A stretch of DNA of 64,000 bases from Hyperoodon ampullatus (GCA_949752795.1 OX457056.1:175484428-175548427), one strand, 5' to 3'. Shown: positions 11,900 through 24,541, counted from the first letter of the stretch. Notes: generated from the letters alone by a model not told the origin. Numbers and translations are program-made.

Positions 11900-12335
11900 G
11901 TGTACTGGTCAGAACCTCTCCTTCAATACTGAAACTCTCATTCTCCAGCTGCTGGCATATCAACAGCTCTCATACAATTCCCTCCAAAACTTGACCTTGG
12001 CTGAAGAGACCCTCCTTGCACAAGATCACAGCCCTTTCCCAGGGACCCACTACAGCTAATGATAGGTAGATTTGGTTGTATAGAATTATCGCCATCTTGT
12101 TTCAAATGAGCTCAACTCTAAATGGCTGTACCCAGGCTCCTTACAGGATTAGGTGAGGGCTTTGTTACAGTTTCATAGCAGTTGATCTTCTCTTGCCCAA
12201 TGTTGCTTTCTTCACTCTCCTCAAACCCCAGTATTGTTCATCAGAGCACTCCTCAATAAACTTTCTAAAGGGAAATGTCTGTCTCAGGGTCTGTTTACCA
12301 TCAGTCACACTAAGATAGCAAGTGTCCTTAAGTTT
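11900..12335 (+). repeat. LTR-like insertion in the ancient L1 (tentative)
   Basis: This segment separates L1 ORF2 pieces that are adjacent in intact elements. It has 'cctcaataaactttctaaag' followed by 'tgtctgtctcagggtctg', resembling the polyadenylation/R-U5 end of old mammalian ERV LTRs. A TG start near 11900 and the CA end near 12320 are plausible, but no clear target duplication was found. Confidence 0.4.
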
Positions 12336-12339
12336 TCAG

Positions 12340-12560
12340 TTTAGTAAGGATTTTTTAATCATGAATACATGTTAAAATCTGTTAAATATCTTTCTTCATC
12401 TATTCAGATAATCATTTGATTTTTCTCCTATATAAATGTAATATGTTACCATATTGGTAGACTTTCTGATGTTAAGCCAACCTTGCATTCCAGGGATAAA
12501 CCTAACTTAAGGATCATAATACATTTTATAAAACTCATTGGATTTGTTTATATATAATAT
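12340..12560 (-). repeat. Ancient L1 ORF2 remnant, piece 4
   Basis: 'ttcttcatctattcagataa' and 'ccttgcattccagggataaa' align on the minus strand with young L1 text at 41097-41211 ('tctgcatctattgagatgat', 'ccttgcattcctggaataaa'), the RT motif A region. It continues the remnant split at 11900. Confidence 0.65.
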
Positions 12561-13385
12561 AATATATAATCATATATATGTAAATTTTAAAAATCTACAT
12601 TCACAGGTAAAGTGAGCCTATGAATTCCTTTTCTTGTACTGTCCTTAATTAAATTTGTAATAAAACTATACAAGACATTAAATTAGCTGTAAGCTTTGGC
12701 TATAATATTAATCAGAATAGAAGAGACTAAACTGTAAAAAAATTATCAGTGTCTTAAATGTAGCATTTTATTTCTTTCTTATGCAAATGAATGAGAAATG
12801 TTACAGCTCCCAACATTTCTCTATTGTAATTGTGCTCCATGTAGTGCTCTTTGATTTTGCTGCTCTGCCATCCATATGTGAGACTTTTTCACTGCCAAGC
12901 CTGAAAGTGACAGGTGTCACTTCTGTTCACAGTCTACTGGTGATCTGGTCACATGATCCCATCTAATTATAAAGAGGACTAGAAAGTAGAGAATTCTGTG
13001 CCTACAAAAGAAAGAACTAAATGTTAATGAGAATCATTTCATTTTGTTTTGTATAACAACTTATATAAGACTTACATATTGCTCCTTAAAAATAAGTTTA
13101 AAATAAGTGGGAGATGGTGGGTGCCTGGTAACTATTTCAAGTGAAAGTATATTATAAACTACAAAACAAAAGGTTGGAAGACAATATGTGGCTATAATCT
13201 TTCAACTGAATAGGAAGAGATAGGGTGATTTGGAGAGGAGAGGAGGTTAAAAAAAAAGAAGTAGGAGGAGTAAGTGCCTATGTGAGAAGGAAAGGTAAGG
13301 GGAGAGAAAAATAGAGCATCCAGAAGGGTTAGGAGCAAGTTTCAGTCCCTTGGTGCCTTGGTCAATGTCTGGATTTACCTCTGAT
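12561..13385. other. Unassigned sequence
   Basis: AT-rich start (TATA-rich to about 12590), then sequence with no recognised repeat. The 61-codon frame at 12781-12966 has no recognisable motif. Confidence 0.45.
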
Positions 13386-13389
13386 AAAC

Positions 13390-13570
13390 ATATAAATTAG
13401 ATCAAGTTACCTGACCTCAGTTTGTCTTAGTTTCTTAATTTGCAAAATGAAAATAATAATATTAGTGCATCTCTTACAAGGTTGTTTTGAAGTCTTAATG
13501 AGTTAGTATGTGTAGCACATCACTTAGATTGATGCCCAGGACATAATGAACACTAAAAATTATAAACTTT
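13390..13570 (+). repeat. MIR SINE remnant
   Basis: 'caagttacctgacctcagtt', 'cttaatttgcaaaatgaaaa' and 'gatgcccaggacataatgaa' follow MIR order. Confidence 0.8.
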
Positions 13571-13639
13571 TATTTCAAAGAGGAAGAAACTAGACATAAA
13601 CATGTATAAGAAGTAGAATGTTTGGCTGTGGAATTATGT

Positions 13640-13860
13640 TTACTGGTTAAGAATTCAGACTCTGAGCCAGACTGCCTGGGTTGAAATCCTACTTTTGCCT
13701 TTTAGGGGCTTTCTGTCATGGAATAGAATACTAACGTTTCTGTGTCTCAGTTTCACATCTTTCAATTGGAATAAGAACAATCACTGCCTCAGAGAATTAA
13801 CTGAGTTAATAAATATTTAGTTTTGAACACAGTGCTGGGGCTCATAGTAGGAGCCACAAA
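13640..13860 (+). repeat. MIR SINE remnant
   Basis: 'agactctgagccagactgcc', 'tgggttgaaatcctactttt' and 'gtgtctcagtttcacatctt' are the MIR 5' and central parts. It is a longer copy than most here and lies directly after another MIR. Confidence 0.85.
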
Positions 13861-14495
13861 AGGACCCCCTCACACCTAAGCAGTTTTTTTCTGAGGATAG
13901 AGCAAAGTTTATTACTCTATTTTGTATGTGGTGGGGAGTGCCTGCATGTGTTTTGAGAATTTTAATTGGGTTATGTAATGACCCTTTCAAACTTTAGCAA
14001 AACTGCATCACAATGTAAACATTTGTGTTCTATTTTTTTTTTTTTTTGGTAAAAGGTTGGAAAAGGTAAAAGGTTGATCTATATAAGAGCTTCTCATTAT
14101 TAAGTTGTTTCTTCTTCATAACTCATAACTTCTTTTTGCAATTTGTACTTTCTTATTTTTAAGCAAATATTTATTCACTTGCTTCTTTCTTACTTCTCTA
14201 GAGAATTTTGTCATTCAAAACTTAAAGGCCTAAAGGGGGAGTGTCAAACTCCTATATTTCTCTATAGTTTAACTAAAAGTTTACAGTGATAAAGGAGACA
14301 TTCAGACCCACGTCTGCTATGTAAGATCCAAATGACACCTAGAAATCATGTAGCCTGAACTCAGGATGACGTGTCTGACCAGGAAAAATGCACTTTACAT
14401 TCAAATTTTGTGCTGGTTCCTGTAACTTCTTCATTCCAAGGAAAGTTCTATTAACATCATTGACATAATTCTTTGGTAAACCACAGTGGACTTCT
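13861..14495. other. Unassigned sequence with a T-rich run
   Basis: Contains a T-run at about 14032-14048 with no recognisable SINE attached. No gene seen. Confidence 0.45.
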
Positions 14496-14499
14496 GTTA

Positions 14500-14680
14500 T
14501 TTAATTTTGCCTATTTGTGTGCCTGGTATTATTCTGGAATCTGAGAATATAGCGTTGGACAGCAAAAACAAGGTCTCTGTCTTCATGAAGCCAGCAAGTC
14601 AATGAGAAAAAGGCAACCAAACAAATAGAGCAATGCAGAATTATATGTACTGAAAATGTAAAAACAATAAATTAATGTCT
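14500..14680 (+). repeat. L2 LINE 3' remnant
   Basis: 'gcctggtattattctggaat', 'acagcaaaaacaaggtctct' and 'cttcatgaagccagcaagtc' fit the L2 tail pattern (gcctggcactgttctagg ... ccctgccctcatggagctt). Confidence 0.65.
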
Positions 14681-14794
14681 CATATACACACACACTCACT
14701 TTTAAATTCATAAACTATAAAATAAATCAATTTAAAAATGAAATATCATTACCTATCAAATTGAACTTTAAAACTAATAATAATATGATTATTC

Positions 14795-14900
14795 ATATAA
14801 TCAAAGAAAGGAAATCAACCTAAATATCCAAAAAGAGAGAACTGTTCCACTGAATTATGGTGCCCTCACACAATGAAAGATTATTCAGTCCTCTGCTCTG
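14795..14900 (+). repeat. Ancient L1M fragment (weak)
   Basis: 'gaaatcaacctaaatatcca' followed by 'aattatggtgccctcacaca' and 'atgaaagattattcag' resembles the old L1 text 'aaacaacctaaatgtccat ... ttatggtacatccatacaatgg'. Confidence 0.4.
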
Positions 14901-15264
14901 AGGGAACATGAGATTAAGTAGTCACAGGATTCTACCCTCTGGGCATATCAATAGTAGCATTATGAATTGGATATCATTTCAGCACATTTAAGACTGAAAC
15001 AAGAAATAGATCTCCACAGTTAGCTGCTTTGGGTCGCCTGATCCTATTTATAAGGCTCTTGAACATTAAATGGCTCTTTGAAAACAGTTTTCTCATACCT
15101 TAAGTGCAGCTTGAGTCAGAAACACATATATTTTGTAGCTATTTGAATCACAAAAATGATTGAGTTTTTGTCAGTTTAAGAGGGATTATCAACTCTGCAT
15201 ATCATATCTTTGAAATGTCAGTGGACTCTCTCCTACAGGATTTTTACTGGAAGAAGCACACACT

Positions 15265-15460
15265 TTATTGTCAGACGCAACTTGGTTTGCATCTCAGCTT
15301 TACCAATGCAGCATTACCTTTGCAAATTTCCTACATTCTCTTTAGTGCATTTTACTTACCTGTAAAATGGGGATTACAGTGAATGGTTTGAAAGTATTGA
15401 ATGGGTTCAGGTTTCTAGAGCATCTAGAACTGTATTTGGCTCATAGTTGACATTTTAAGA
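15265..15460 (+). repeat. MIR SINE remnant
   Basis: 'gcatctcagctttaccaatg', 'tacctgtaaaatggggatta' and 'gtatttggctcatagttgac' follow MIR order. Confidence 0.8.
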
Positions 15461-16155
15461 ATGATTTCATTTCTGCTTTTCCTCTTCCTTTGTAGCTTCC
15501 ATATGCCAGGTGGGAAAACCTAAAGATGCTTAGCTCTGGTGGGGAAATTAAATCCTTAAGGAAGAAGAAAAGGAACCCTGGGTGGGAGGGTTGCGTTTTA
15601 CAGTAGAGAGAATATTAGACCTGCGTTAACTTTAAAACCAAGTCTTATTGAAAATAGAACTCAAACTAGTCCACAGAGCTGGCTGGGGATGAGGAAATTC
15701 CTAATAATTAATCAGAGTCAGAGGCAAATAGAATTGGGCAGAGACAAGTTGTGGTTCACAACAACTGGGTGATTGAGTATCATAACAAAGTCAGACAGAA
15801 ATTGAGACCCCAAACTTGTCATTCACATAGTCTGAAGTTGAAGAAAGGATTCTAGTCTTTCTCCAAGTATGGTAGGGACTCAGGCCACTGGTGACATATA
15901 ATATTATTTTAGGTGATACAACAATAATTTTAAATTAATAGTTACTTTCTATAGGTCAAAGAAAATGGTTTTATAAACAATGTAACATTTTCTTTTATAA
16001 TAAATTGATATAATTTTTTTAAAGTAAATTGATTTTAGAAAAAAAATTAAAATAAATAATAGTACACATGGTACTCAGATATGACTAAAGTAGTACAGGT
16101 AGTATATCCAAATGTCTAAAGTTTGGGAGCCACTATTCCAGACAAAGTCAAGAAA
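15461..16155. other. Unassigned sequence
   Basis: No gene or repeat recognised. AT-rich from about 15900 to 16070. Confidence 0.45.
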
Positions 16156-16159
16156 GAGG

Positions 16160-16515
16160 GCTTGTCTTAGTCCACTTGGGTTGCTATGACAAAATAACAT
16201 AATTGAGTTTCTTCTAAATAACAAACATTTAATTCTCACAGTATTGGAAGCTGGGAAATCCAAGATCAAGGTGCCATCAGATTCAGTGCCTGGTGATGGC
16301 CTGCTTCATTGACAGCTCTTTTCCTTCCCACTGTAACCACACATGGTGGAAGGAGTAAGGGAGCTTTCTCTGGTCACTTCTGTAAAGTAACCAGAGATTC
16401 CATTTGTGAGGGGGACCTAATCACGTTCCAAAGACTGTACATCCTAAATACCATCACCACCGGAGTTAAGTTTCAGCAAATGAATTTTGGCGGTGGGCAT
16501 AAACATTCAGACCAT
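16160..16515 (-). mobile_element. MLT1-type (ERVL-MaLR) solo LTR
   Basis: Read on the plus strand it runs 'cttagtccacttgggttgct', 'caagatcaaggtgccatcag', 'cacatggtggaaggagtaag', 'gacctaatcacgttccaaag', 'aaacattcagaccatagga'. This is the reverse complement of the familiar MLT1-family LTR from its 3' end to its 5' end. No internal retroviral genes accompany it. Confidence 0.8.
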
Positions 16516-17480
16516 AGGAGGGTTTAAGAGGTAAAGCAGTAAGACATCCCTAAGCCAGCATTGTGTGTGAGCTGCTAGGCATTTATTGATCTGAAAGCTA
16601 CTTAACTGCTCCTGATTTAAACCCCAGTGTAGTGTCATGTACACAATATATACCTGGTGATTGTTACTTCCCTTCTCAGTCTTTTGACTCTTGCCCGCTC
16701 CTCGTCATTTTGAAACACTTCCCATTGCAATTAGACCCTCTCATCCTGTCTGTCAAAAGGGCTGTGATGAGAGGTTGAATTCCATGTCTCCCCCTGGTCC
16801 TGAGTGCCTGGGCCTCAACAATTCAGAGAAAGGTCAAGCTTGGTCAGAGACTTTTCCCAATTGTACACTTTACTAAACTTTAAAGTAGGACAGGCAATTC
16901 TCTACCTCAATCTTAGATTATTAGTCTGCAAAATCTTAAAGAAAATCCGTGATAGCAGGACCTTTCCATTTGAAGAATGGGGAAGTCAAACCAGCCTGAG
17001 TATCTTCCATCCTAGCTGAGAGCAACATTAAGTACTGGCTGGCAAATGATAACCACTGAGAGAGACAGTGTTACAGGCTGGAGATCCGAGAGTGAAAAGC
17101 AAATGCAGGGATGTAGCTTCTGCTGGTGTTTGGAAGTCAAACACTCCAGATACAATTGGACATATGAGCATATCTAGAACCCAAGAAATCAGCATGACTA
17201 ATGACAGAGAGGGGGCATTTTAAAATGCTATGGCCTCTTATCAAGTGCATGAGGGCCTGGGCTAGGGAAAAACAACACCCAGAACAAGCAGTTCAACAGA
17301 TGAAATCAGATTACTTAGGTCTTTATTAACCAGACTTCAGAGATATAAACCGTGAGAAGGAATAAGTTATGTTTTACATGTTTTCAGTGTTACTACAATT
17401 AAAAAGCACTTTTCTAGAATAAATGACAAAGGAAGGTACTGTCAGTTAAATAACTATTATGGGCTAAGTGTTTTACTCAC
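16516..17480. other. Unassigned sequence
   Basis: Nothing convincing seen. Short overlapping open frames at 16691-17019 lack recognisable motifs. Confidence 0.45.
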
Positions 17481-17489
17481 ATTATATTA

Positions 17490-18005
17490 TTTTATTTACT
17501 TAGTCATTCAATAAATATTTATTGAGCACCTAATATATTGTTGTTACAAGCCAGGGAATATTAAAATGAGGAAGACAGCATCTTTCTTCTCAGGGAACTC
17601 AGATCTCAGTGAAATAGATAACAAGTAAAGTAATAAATATGCAATGTAATTTCAGATATAAATAAGTACTATGAAGAAAAATAAAGCAGGTAAGGATTAA
17701 AGAGTGACTGAGAAGACAGGCTATTGGAAAAAAAGTGACCAGGAAGACCTTGTGACCAAGTGCACTGGAGTTTACAACAGAAGGGAATCACAGCACAAGT
17801 TAAATAAAAATGCAGAGATAGTTCCAACAATGGGAGGAGCAAATGCTCAGGACTTCAGGCAGGAGTGGGCTTGACCCATCCAAGCAATAGCAAAGAGGCC
17901 AACGTGGCTGGAGCTGAGTGAGTGAGGAAGGAAAGGTTAGAAAGAAGCAACCACGGAGAAAGCCAGAGATCCCAGCAGGAACCTTGATCATCTCACCCTC
18001 GCAGT
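17490..18005 (+). repeat. L2 LINE remnant
   Basis: 'attcaataaatatttattga' with 'gcacctaatatattg', 'tatgaagaaaaataaagcag' and 'aagaggccaacgtggctgga' is the recurring L2-type text (attcaacaaatatttattgagcacc ... ggaggccagtgtggctgg). Confidence 0.7.
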
Positions 18006-18077
18006 AATCTGGCAAGGGAGGCTTCCTGATCCTAGATTTTAAGATGCAGGAATCTGGGAAGAGGGTCTCAAAGTCAT

Positions 18078-18378
18078 TAATATACTATATTATATATATC
18101 ATTAATATTATAGCATAATATAATAATTATGTAATAATATAATACTATTATTATATTATTGTAATTATATTAATACTGTTATTATACTAATATAATAATA
18201 GTATATCATTATATAATTAATATACTAATATAATAATAGTATTATATAGTTATTATATTATAATAAATTTTTTATTAATATTATAACATTAGTATATTAT
18301 AGTATGTTATTATAGTATATATATATTATATAATTATATACAATATATTTTAATTATAGTATATAATATATATAATTT
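18078..18378. repeat. AT-only low-complexity tract
   Basis: About 300 bases almost wholly A and T, with repeated 'tattatattat' and 'ataataatag' units and many self-complementary stretches able to form hairpins. It follows directly on an L2 remnant. Confidence 0.9.
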
Positions 18379-18880
18379 TGCATTAAGGAATACTGATACC
18401 CAAAGAGATTAAATGGTATGTGTAGATCAGGTAGCATCAATGCATGAGATCTGAATTTCTAGAAAGTCTAGCTCTCTGGAAAATCACTAGAAGATATATT
18501 AAGGGTGTTTGTACATGATTTTATTTATTGATGAATCATTGAAGTACAAGCAATAGCCCATAAACACAGGGATCAAAATACATCATGGTCTTTATATCAC
18601 AAAGAATAAACCTTAATACATACAATTTTTTAAAAAATCTAGGATTCTGAAGTATCCTAGAATGGCATGAAGAATGTGACAAAACAATCTAATTACAAAT
18701 GTATAAAACAACCTCACTGAAGGGATGAGGGGAAAAGATGCTAATCTAATCTAAGTAACTTTGGAAGTGCATGGAGTCTCCAAGTTTAAAGGCAAAAGAA
18801 ATTATACATAAGCTCTGTACTCTAGTTAACATTATTTCCCATGGGGGTATAGGTTAACAGCTCTGATACCGCAATACATA
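18379..18880. other. Unassigned sequence
   Basis: 'caaagagattaaatggtatg' at 18401-18440 resembles 'caaagagactaaatgacatg' at 20295-20330, a short similarity noted without explanation. No gene seen. Confidence 0.4.
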
Positions 18881-18884
18881 TATA

Positions 18885-20205
18885 CTTGAACAATTAAATA
18901 AATGGATGGCAGATGGTGGGAGCCAAGTTTCTCACCGTTGGACTAGGAGGTTATATGTGGGCAAGAAGAAAAGACTAGAATGATCTATGTTGTAAAGGAT
19001 TAGAGTCAGAGACATCAGTATGAATTTGTGTTTAGCTTAATATAGATACAGATGGTTAGACATAGAAATATTTATAGGTATTTGTGTATACACAAGTTAA
19101 TATACACAGACATACATTTCCTCATTCTGGCAGCTGAGCTTGCCTAGAAGCAACAGCATTCCAGTAGCAAGAAGTACATCTAGAACCCAGATCTTGGTTT
19201 CTACTACTATTCTCCAATAATTGGAGCCAGAATTCCTTGGAGAAATGTTTGATTCTCCAAAGGCAGGAAGTATATAAGACAGACCTGAAACATATGGTAG
19301 TGACAGAAATTAAACACACACACAGTGATCAATGATGGGGACGTGTGAAAGGGATCCAAGAGCCCAGTGAAAAAACTCCTATTGGACTAAGATGGAACAA
19401 TTTGAACAACAAAATAAATAAGGTAATAGTGGATTATAACTTAAAGTATAAAATAAATATCATGGGTCTAAACTGATATAAATAAATGATAAATAAATGC
19501 GGAGAAGAGACAAATATCCTTCACAGAATTCGAAACAATTTAGGTAGTTAGTCCACCCTCCAGAAGGTGGAGTATAACTTCTCACTCCTTCAGTGTGGGC
19601 TGCCCACAGTGACTTCCTTTTAAAGAGGAGAGACAGTGTGGGAAGGGGCAGGGAAGAGTAACTTTACAGTGGAGAAACCTGACAAATATTACTTAAGGCA
19701 AGTGATCAAGGTCTAGAGCTACAGTGATAAGTCATGTTGATAGTGTGTACCCTTGATAGGATGGATTGGAAATGTCTACTTTAGCCTATGCTCTTCACTC
19801 AAAACTCATTAGCCCAATCTAATCCTAAGAAAAGTACACAAAACTGAGGAACATTTTACAAAATACTTGACTAGCTCTCTTCTAAATTATCAAGATCATT
19901 AAAAAACAAGGAACATTTAAGAAAAGTCACAGCCAAGAGGAGCTGAAGGAGATGTGACTCCTAAATGTAATGTGTTATCTTGGATGAACTCCTGGAACAG
20001 AAGAAGAGCATTAGGTCAAAATTAAGGAAATCTGAATAAGTTATTGGTTTTAGTTAATACCAATGTATTGATATTTCTTCATTAATTATAGCACATCCTG
20101 TAGTCTATAAGATGTTAACACGTGAACTCTTTGTACTATCATCCCAATTTTTCTGTAAACATAAAACAGTTATAAAATAAATTTTATTTTTTAAAAAGAC
20201 CATAG
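18885..20205 (+). repeat. Ancient L1M 3'UTR, long remnant
   Basis: The order 'ccagaaggtggagtataact', 'caagtgatcaaggtctagag', 'gataagtcatgttgatagtg', 'tgtacccttgataggatgg', 'acgtgaactctttgtactat' and 'cataaaacagttataaaata' is the 3'UTR of old L1M subfamilies, ending in an A/T-rich tail at about 20200. The open frame at 19122-19319 on the other strand is incidental. Confidence 0.75.
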
Positions 20206-21030
20206 TAGCATAAGTGTACATTATTTTAGAGCTAAAAGAAATCTAGAGCTATCTCAATATAACCCTACCCTCTTATTTTGCACTGAGGATATGCAAAGAG
20301 ACTAAATGACATGTATAGATAACGTAGCATCAAAACTTGCTCAGAGTCGTGATTATTTCACTTTATCCTGAATGGTGATACAAGCTCAAAATGACTTGAA
20401 GCCCAAAAGTTTCTTTTGAAAATGTGTGAAATAATTTCTCGTCCAGCAATTCCTTCCAAAACGTTAACCAAAATTAGTCAAATTGTAAAAAGAATTGTCC
20501 AAAATTGTGTCTACTGAGACAACATTTAGGCCATAGAATTAATAACAATTTTTCCAATGGATAGCTCCAAAAGAAAGCCAGAAGATCTTTGTCACATGGT
20601 GCAATGCTTCAGTTGGATTTTTGTGGTTTTATCTGTCCTACAGTCTTTAAACCCAAAGTTTCAGGGTTTCCGAACTAAGCAGGTTTTGGGAAACTAATCG
20701 TGCAGATCAATCGTAGAGGAGACTAGTAGCTAATTTAGGAAGCCATTTCATTGATTCAGATATAATGAAATACCTAAGTGTCTCAGAAACCAAATCTCTG
20801 GTGTTAACACGATCAGCCCAAAGTTGCTCAGTAGTTTGACCAACATGAGGAGCCACGCTATATGGAAAAGTGTGCTCGGCACAGAATCACAGCAATGACG
20901 CATAAGTTGACAGATTTGAACTGTTAATGGAATTAAACTCACACGCCCTCAGTCCAAATTGCCACAGGAAAGGACTTTCTTTGGCAATGCTAGCAGTCCA
21001 TCACACTCTGCCCCCTTGGTTCTCCTGTTC
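20206..21030. other. Unassigned sequence
   Basis: No repeat or exon recognised. Confidence 0.45.
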
Positions 21031-21034
21031 CAAG

Positions 21035-21205
21035 GTTTGTCAACCTGGTTCACATGAGAATCGCCTGGGGAACTTTAAAAAACGCTGATGCTGGATCCCC
21101 ATCCCAGTGTGTCTCTGGCGGTGGGATTCCAATCTTGCCACTGTGGCACTAGTAAGTAGCTCCACAGATTCATCTAAAAAGCCACAGTTGAAAATCACAG
21201 ATCAA
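21035..21205 (+). mobile_element. MER5-like hAT-Charlie DNA transposon relic
   Basis: 'ggttcacatgagaatcgcct' then 'ggggaactttaaaaaacgct' and the closing 'agttgaaaatcaca' recall the non-autonomous MER5-type element (gtgcatcagaatcacctgggg ... tttgagaaccactg). The terminal repeats are degraded. Confidence 0.6.
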
Positions 21206-23520
21206 TACCTTCTATTCTCCCTATGAACCCACTCATGCTACTTCTGAAAGCCAAATTATTTTGGAACTTTTATTTCAAAGAACTATAAAAGCTAGAATGA
21301 TAATGGGAATTTCATAGTTTAATAGCCAAGTGCTACCAGTATAACAACACACATGCCGTATGCTGATGAATTACAATGTTCAATTTCAATAAATATATCT
21401 TTATTCATATACACTTTTATATCATGCTGTATAAGAAAAGGAATTATATTTCTGCTAGACATTTCCTTAACTTAGAGAAACTCCTGCCAGCTTCTCCTGG
21501 CTCTGCTGTAAGGGCAGCCTACGTCATGGTCCTCATCACCAGGGAAATATGAGAGAGAAGGGGGTAAGAAATGGATTTAGTATTTATTAGTTTGTAAAGT
21601 GTCACATTACTATTTTGTACAGTGTTATTTCTGGTTTGGTATGGTTCTAAAGGGTCAGTTTTCTATGCTGTTCCTTCCCTCCAATTCCCAGCACTAAAAG
21701 TGGGTTGTGGAGGTAGCAGGAGACATTGGCTATGACTCATTCATGGGCTTGTTCATATAAATTAATTTCTCCTTATTCTCCCTGCATTACTTATGGTGTG
21801 TGAAAAATTGATCAGATCTTCACTTCAGCAAAGAGAGAGCAAGGACACAGACTAGAATGAAAACATGGTCCCAACAGGTTTTTTTCCTTGTTTCTCTTGT
21901 TCTTAATGTTTTCTGATTCAATATGAGAATAGATAGGTATTGTGTTTAAAAATTAAATTTTTAATTTTGTAAATAGTTATAAAATGTTATTTCTTAAAAT
22001 AAAACAATAAGTTAAGCTAAACTAAGGGATTAAACATTTACAACTAATATTAGTAGAGAAGCATAGAAGAGGAATCTAAGACATTACAATGAAAACATAA
22101 AAAAGCAGAGGTCAGAATTTCCAATCTGGCTAATATTTACTAATCTCTGTAAGTGGCTTTGTACAATTTCTCTTTGATCCACTATTTGTAGATTGTAAGG
22201 TTTAGTACTGAAAAGCTGAGTTTTCCTCATCTGTAAATGTCTAAATGTTGGTGTCTCCTTTGTCACCACGCACATTTATATGTATATTTACTTTCACCTT
22301 TTGCTACTTCCTTTCAAGTGAAAGGAAGATACATATGCATCTTACTGCTCTTATATAAATGGCTTCATCAAACATATCTGACATCCTTCAATACATCTGT
22401 CTATACTAAATATATCTGCTTGAATCAAATGCATGTAGCATTTTTCCCCAAATACAGATTTCCATGTAGCCCCAATTTTACAGTGTTTTAGAATAGATGT
22501 AGAATCTGATTTTGCTCTACCTTATTGCCTTGTATTTCTTTCATCATCATCCCATGGGTTAACTTGATTAGTGGCCTGGCAGTTGTGGTTCTCCCTTTTC
22601 CAAAATTCACTGGGAGTAACTTTCATCCCAGAGCTGACACCAGGATTTAGCTCTGAAGTTCTAAGAGACTGAGCCTTAGCTGTATTTCAGGGCTGGATAA
22701 AAAACAAAGAAAGTGAACCTGCAGAATTCTCTTTCCTGGCTTTCTTTATTTGTGTACCACAGTCTTCCATGAGCTAGGAAAACATCAAAGGAAAACAACC
22801 AAGATACCCTCTAATTATCTGTAAACTCAACCTGCATTAAAGATAAATGAAAAGGGAAAATTTAGGCCTTGACTTGTTCCAGTTGACAACCAGTAAGAAA
22901 CCTTTTGCAATGCCTAGCCTAACCCCAATCAAACTTGGTACCCCCTCACTTTTCTTATACATTTCATTCCAGTGTACATTTCAGAAAAGTGAACTCAGAG
23001 CAAGCAAGCTGTGGCTAAACAGGAAAGTTACGATGGATTCACGTGTGACTGCATGCATTTGTCTTTATCTGATTCTTCTCCCTGTCAGTCTCCCTCACAC
23101 ATACCTCTCCACCCACCGCCTCCACCACTGCTCCATACACATTAGGTTGATATATTTAAAAGAAGTAGCAAGACTTTCTGAAAATGTGGCTAAAATAACT
23201 GGAGAAACTTGAACAATGTTGGGGCTTGAATATGAAAAAATTTAAAAACCAGTAATTAGCTGCTTTGACCAAACCCTCAGAGGCAGTCTCTAGAAGTGTA
23301 AACCCACAGTGGTTGCAGCAAAGTAATCCAATGGGGCAGCTAGGAGCAATGGATTCCCATAGTACCCTGCCTCCTCACTTCCATCTCTCCCAATTCTCTA
23401 TGCAATATCCTAAGTTTCAACGTTTTATAGAAGCTAAGCATATCTCAAATACTACTGTACTTATACCTGCTATCAATCTGGTCAACCAAAGTTCGGTCCT
23501 GGTGAACACCTTCTATTCCC
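21206..23520. other. Unassigned sequence
   Basis: A 2.3-kb stretch with no recognised repeat. Open frames at 22237-22491, 22847-23212 and 23265-23549 (84, 121 and 94 codons) are the longest; I see no conserved domain, splice signals or coding-like composition, so they are not called as genes. Confidence 0.45.
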
Positions 23521-23529
23521 CAAGCACTC

Positions 23530-24020
23530 CTCATGACACTGGAAATTAGACACAGGCTCTGCCCTAGAAGTACTTCTAGTCCAATAGTGAAAGGCAGTTA
23601 TATATAAACAGGTGATTAATATGATAAGAACTAATGGAAGATGAATTCATAACACATTGTAGCAACACAAGAAGAGCTCTTAAATATACTTAAAATTCAG
23701 AAAAGGAGAAGAGATGACACACAAATAAGATAAGAGTTAGGAGAAAAAATATGGGAAGGCTTTTACGGAGGGGTGAAATGAATAAAGTAAGAAATGGAAA
23801 ACAAATGTGGTTAACTTCAAGAAGTTAAGCAGTATATGCCTGTCAAGTGTAAGACAAACAGGGCAGGAATTAAAGCTATAGCAATAGGTTGGAGATGTTT
23901 CAGGGAAGCCGTGGGGAGACTAAGGAATTTAGAATCATTCTGTAGGTGACAAGGAGTCATTGAAAGGGTTTAAAGCTTCAAATGATCTCAGAGTTTCAAA
24001 AGATGTAGGTGGGAATGTCA
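23530..24020 (+). repeat. L2-like LINE remnant (weak)
   Basis: 'caggctctgccctagaagta', 'ctagtccaatagtgaaaggc', 'gacaaacagggcaggaatta' and 'gacaaggagtcattgaaagg' resemble the L2-type text seen at 17.5-18.0 kb. Highly diverged. Confidence 0.4.
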
Positions 24021-24149
24021 CAGAGAGGACCTGTAATATAAAGACCAATAGGATCCACTATACTGGTGATATGGAAGTTACTGGTGACTTCTGTTAGAAG
24101 GAATCAGGAAGGAAAGGAAGACAAGTGAGATTGCCCTCAAATGCTTTTT

Positions 24150-24541
24150 TAGTTATCTATTGCTACATAAAAATTACCACAAATTTACCAGCTTAAAAGA
24201 ACACACATGCATTATCTGATAGCTTCTGTGAGAGCTTGAGAATGGCTTAGCAGAGTCTTCTGCTTGACGGTCTCACAAGACTACATTCAAGGTATGTCAA
24301 GTGGGCTGTATTCTTACCTGGAGACTCAAATGAAAAGAATCCATTTCCAAACTCACTCAGGTTGTTCTCAGAATCTGTTTCTTTGAGGTGGACTTAGGGC
24401 CCCAGCTTCTTGCTGGCTGTGGGCTGGAGGCCGCACTCAACAGCTAGGGGTTGTCCAGAGTTCTTTGTCATGAAGGCTTCTCCAACATGGCCACTTACTT
24501 CACCAAGCCAGCAAAAAGAGTCTCAAGAATGAGCATCCCAG
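24150..24541 (-). mobile_element. MaLR-type LTR, part 1 (split by L1-D)
   Basis: 'tagttatctattgctacata', 'accacaaatttaccagctta', 'gtctcacaagactacattca' and 'ccatttccaaactcactcag' are the reverse complement of the 3' half of an MLT1-like MaLR LTR. The LTR resumes at 25719 after the L1 insertion. Confidence 0.7.
24529..24541. repeat. Left target-site duplication of L1-D
   Basis: 'atgagcatcccag' is repeated exactly at 25706-25718. Confidence 0.95.

Noticed and set aside
16160..16515. Endogenous retrovirus with coding genes
   Set aside because: Only a solo LTR-type remnant; no gag, pol or env reading frames are adjacent.
22847..23212. 121-codon open frame on the plus strand
   Set aside because: AT-rich frame without motif or coding-like composition; consistent with chance.
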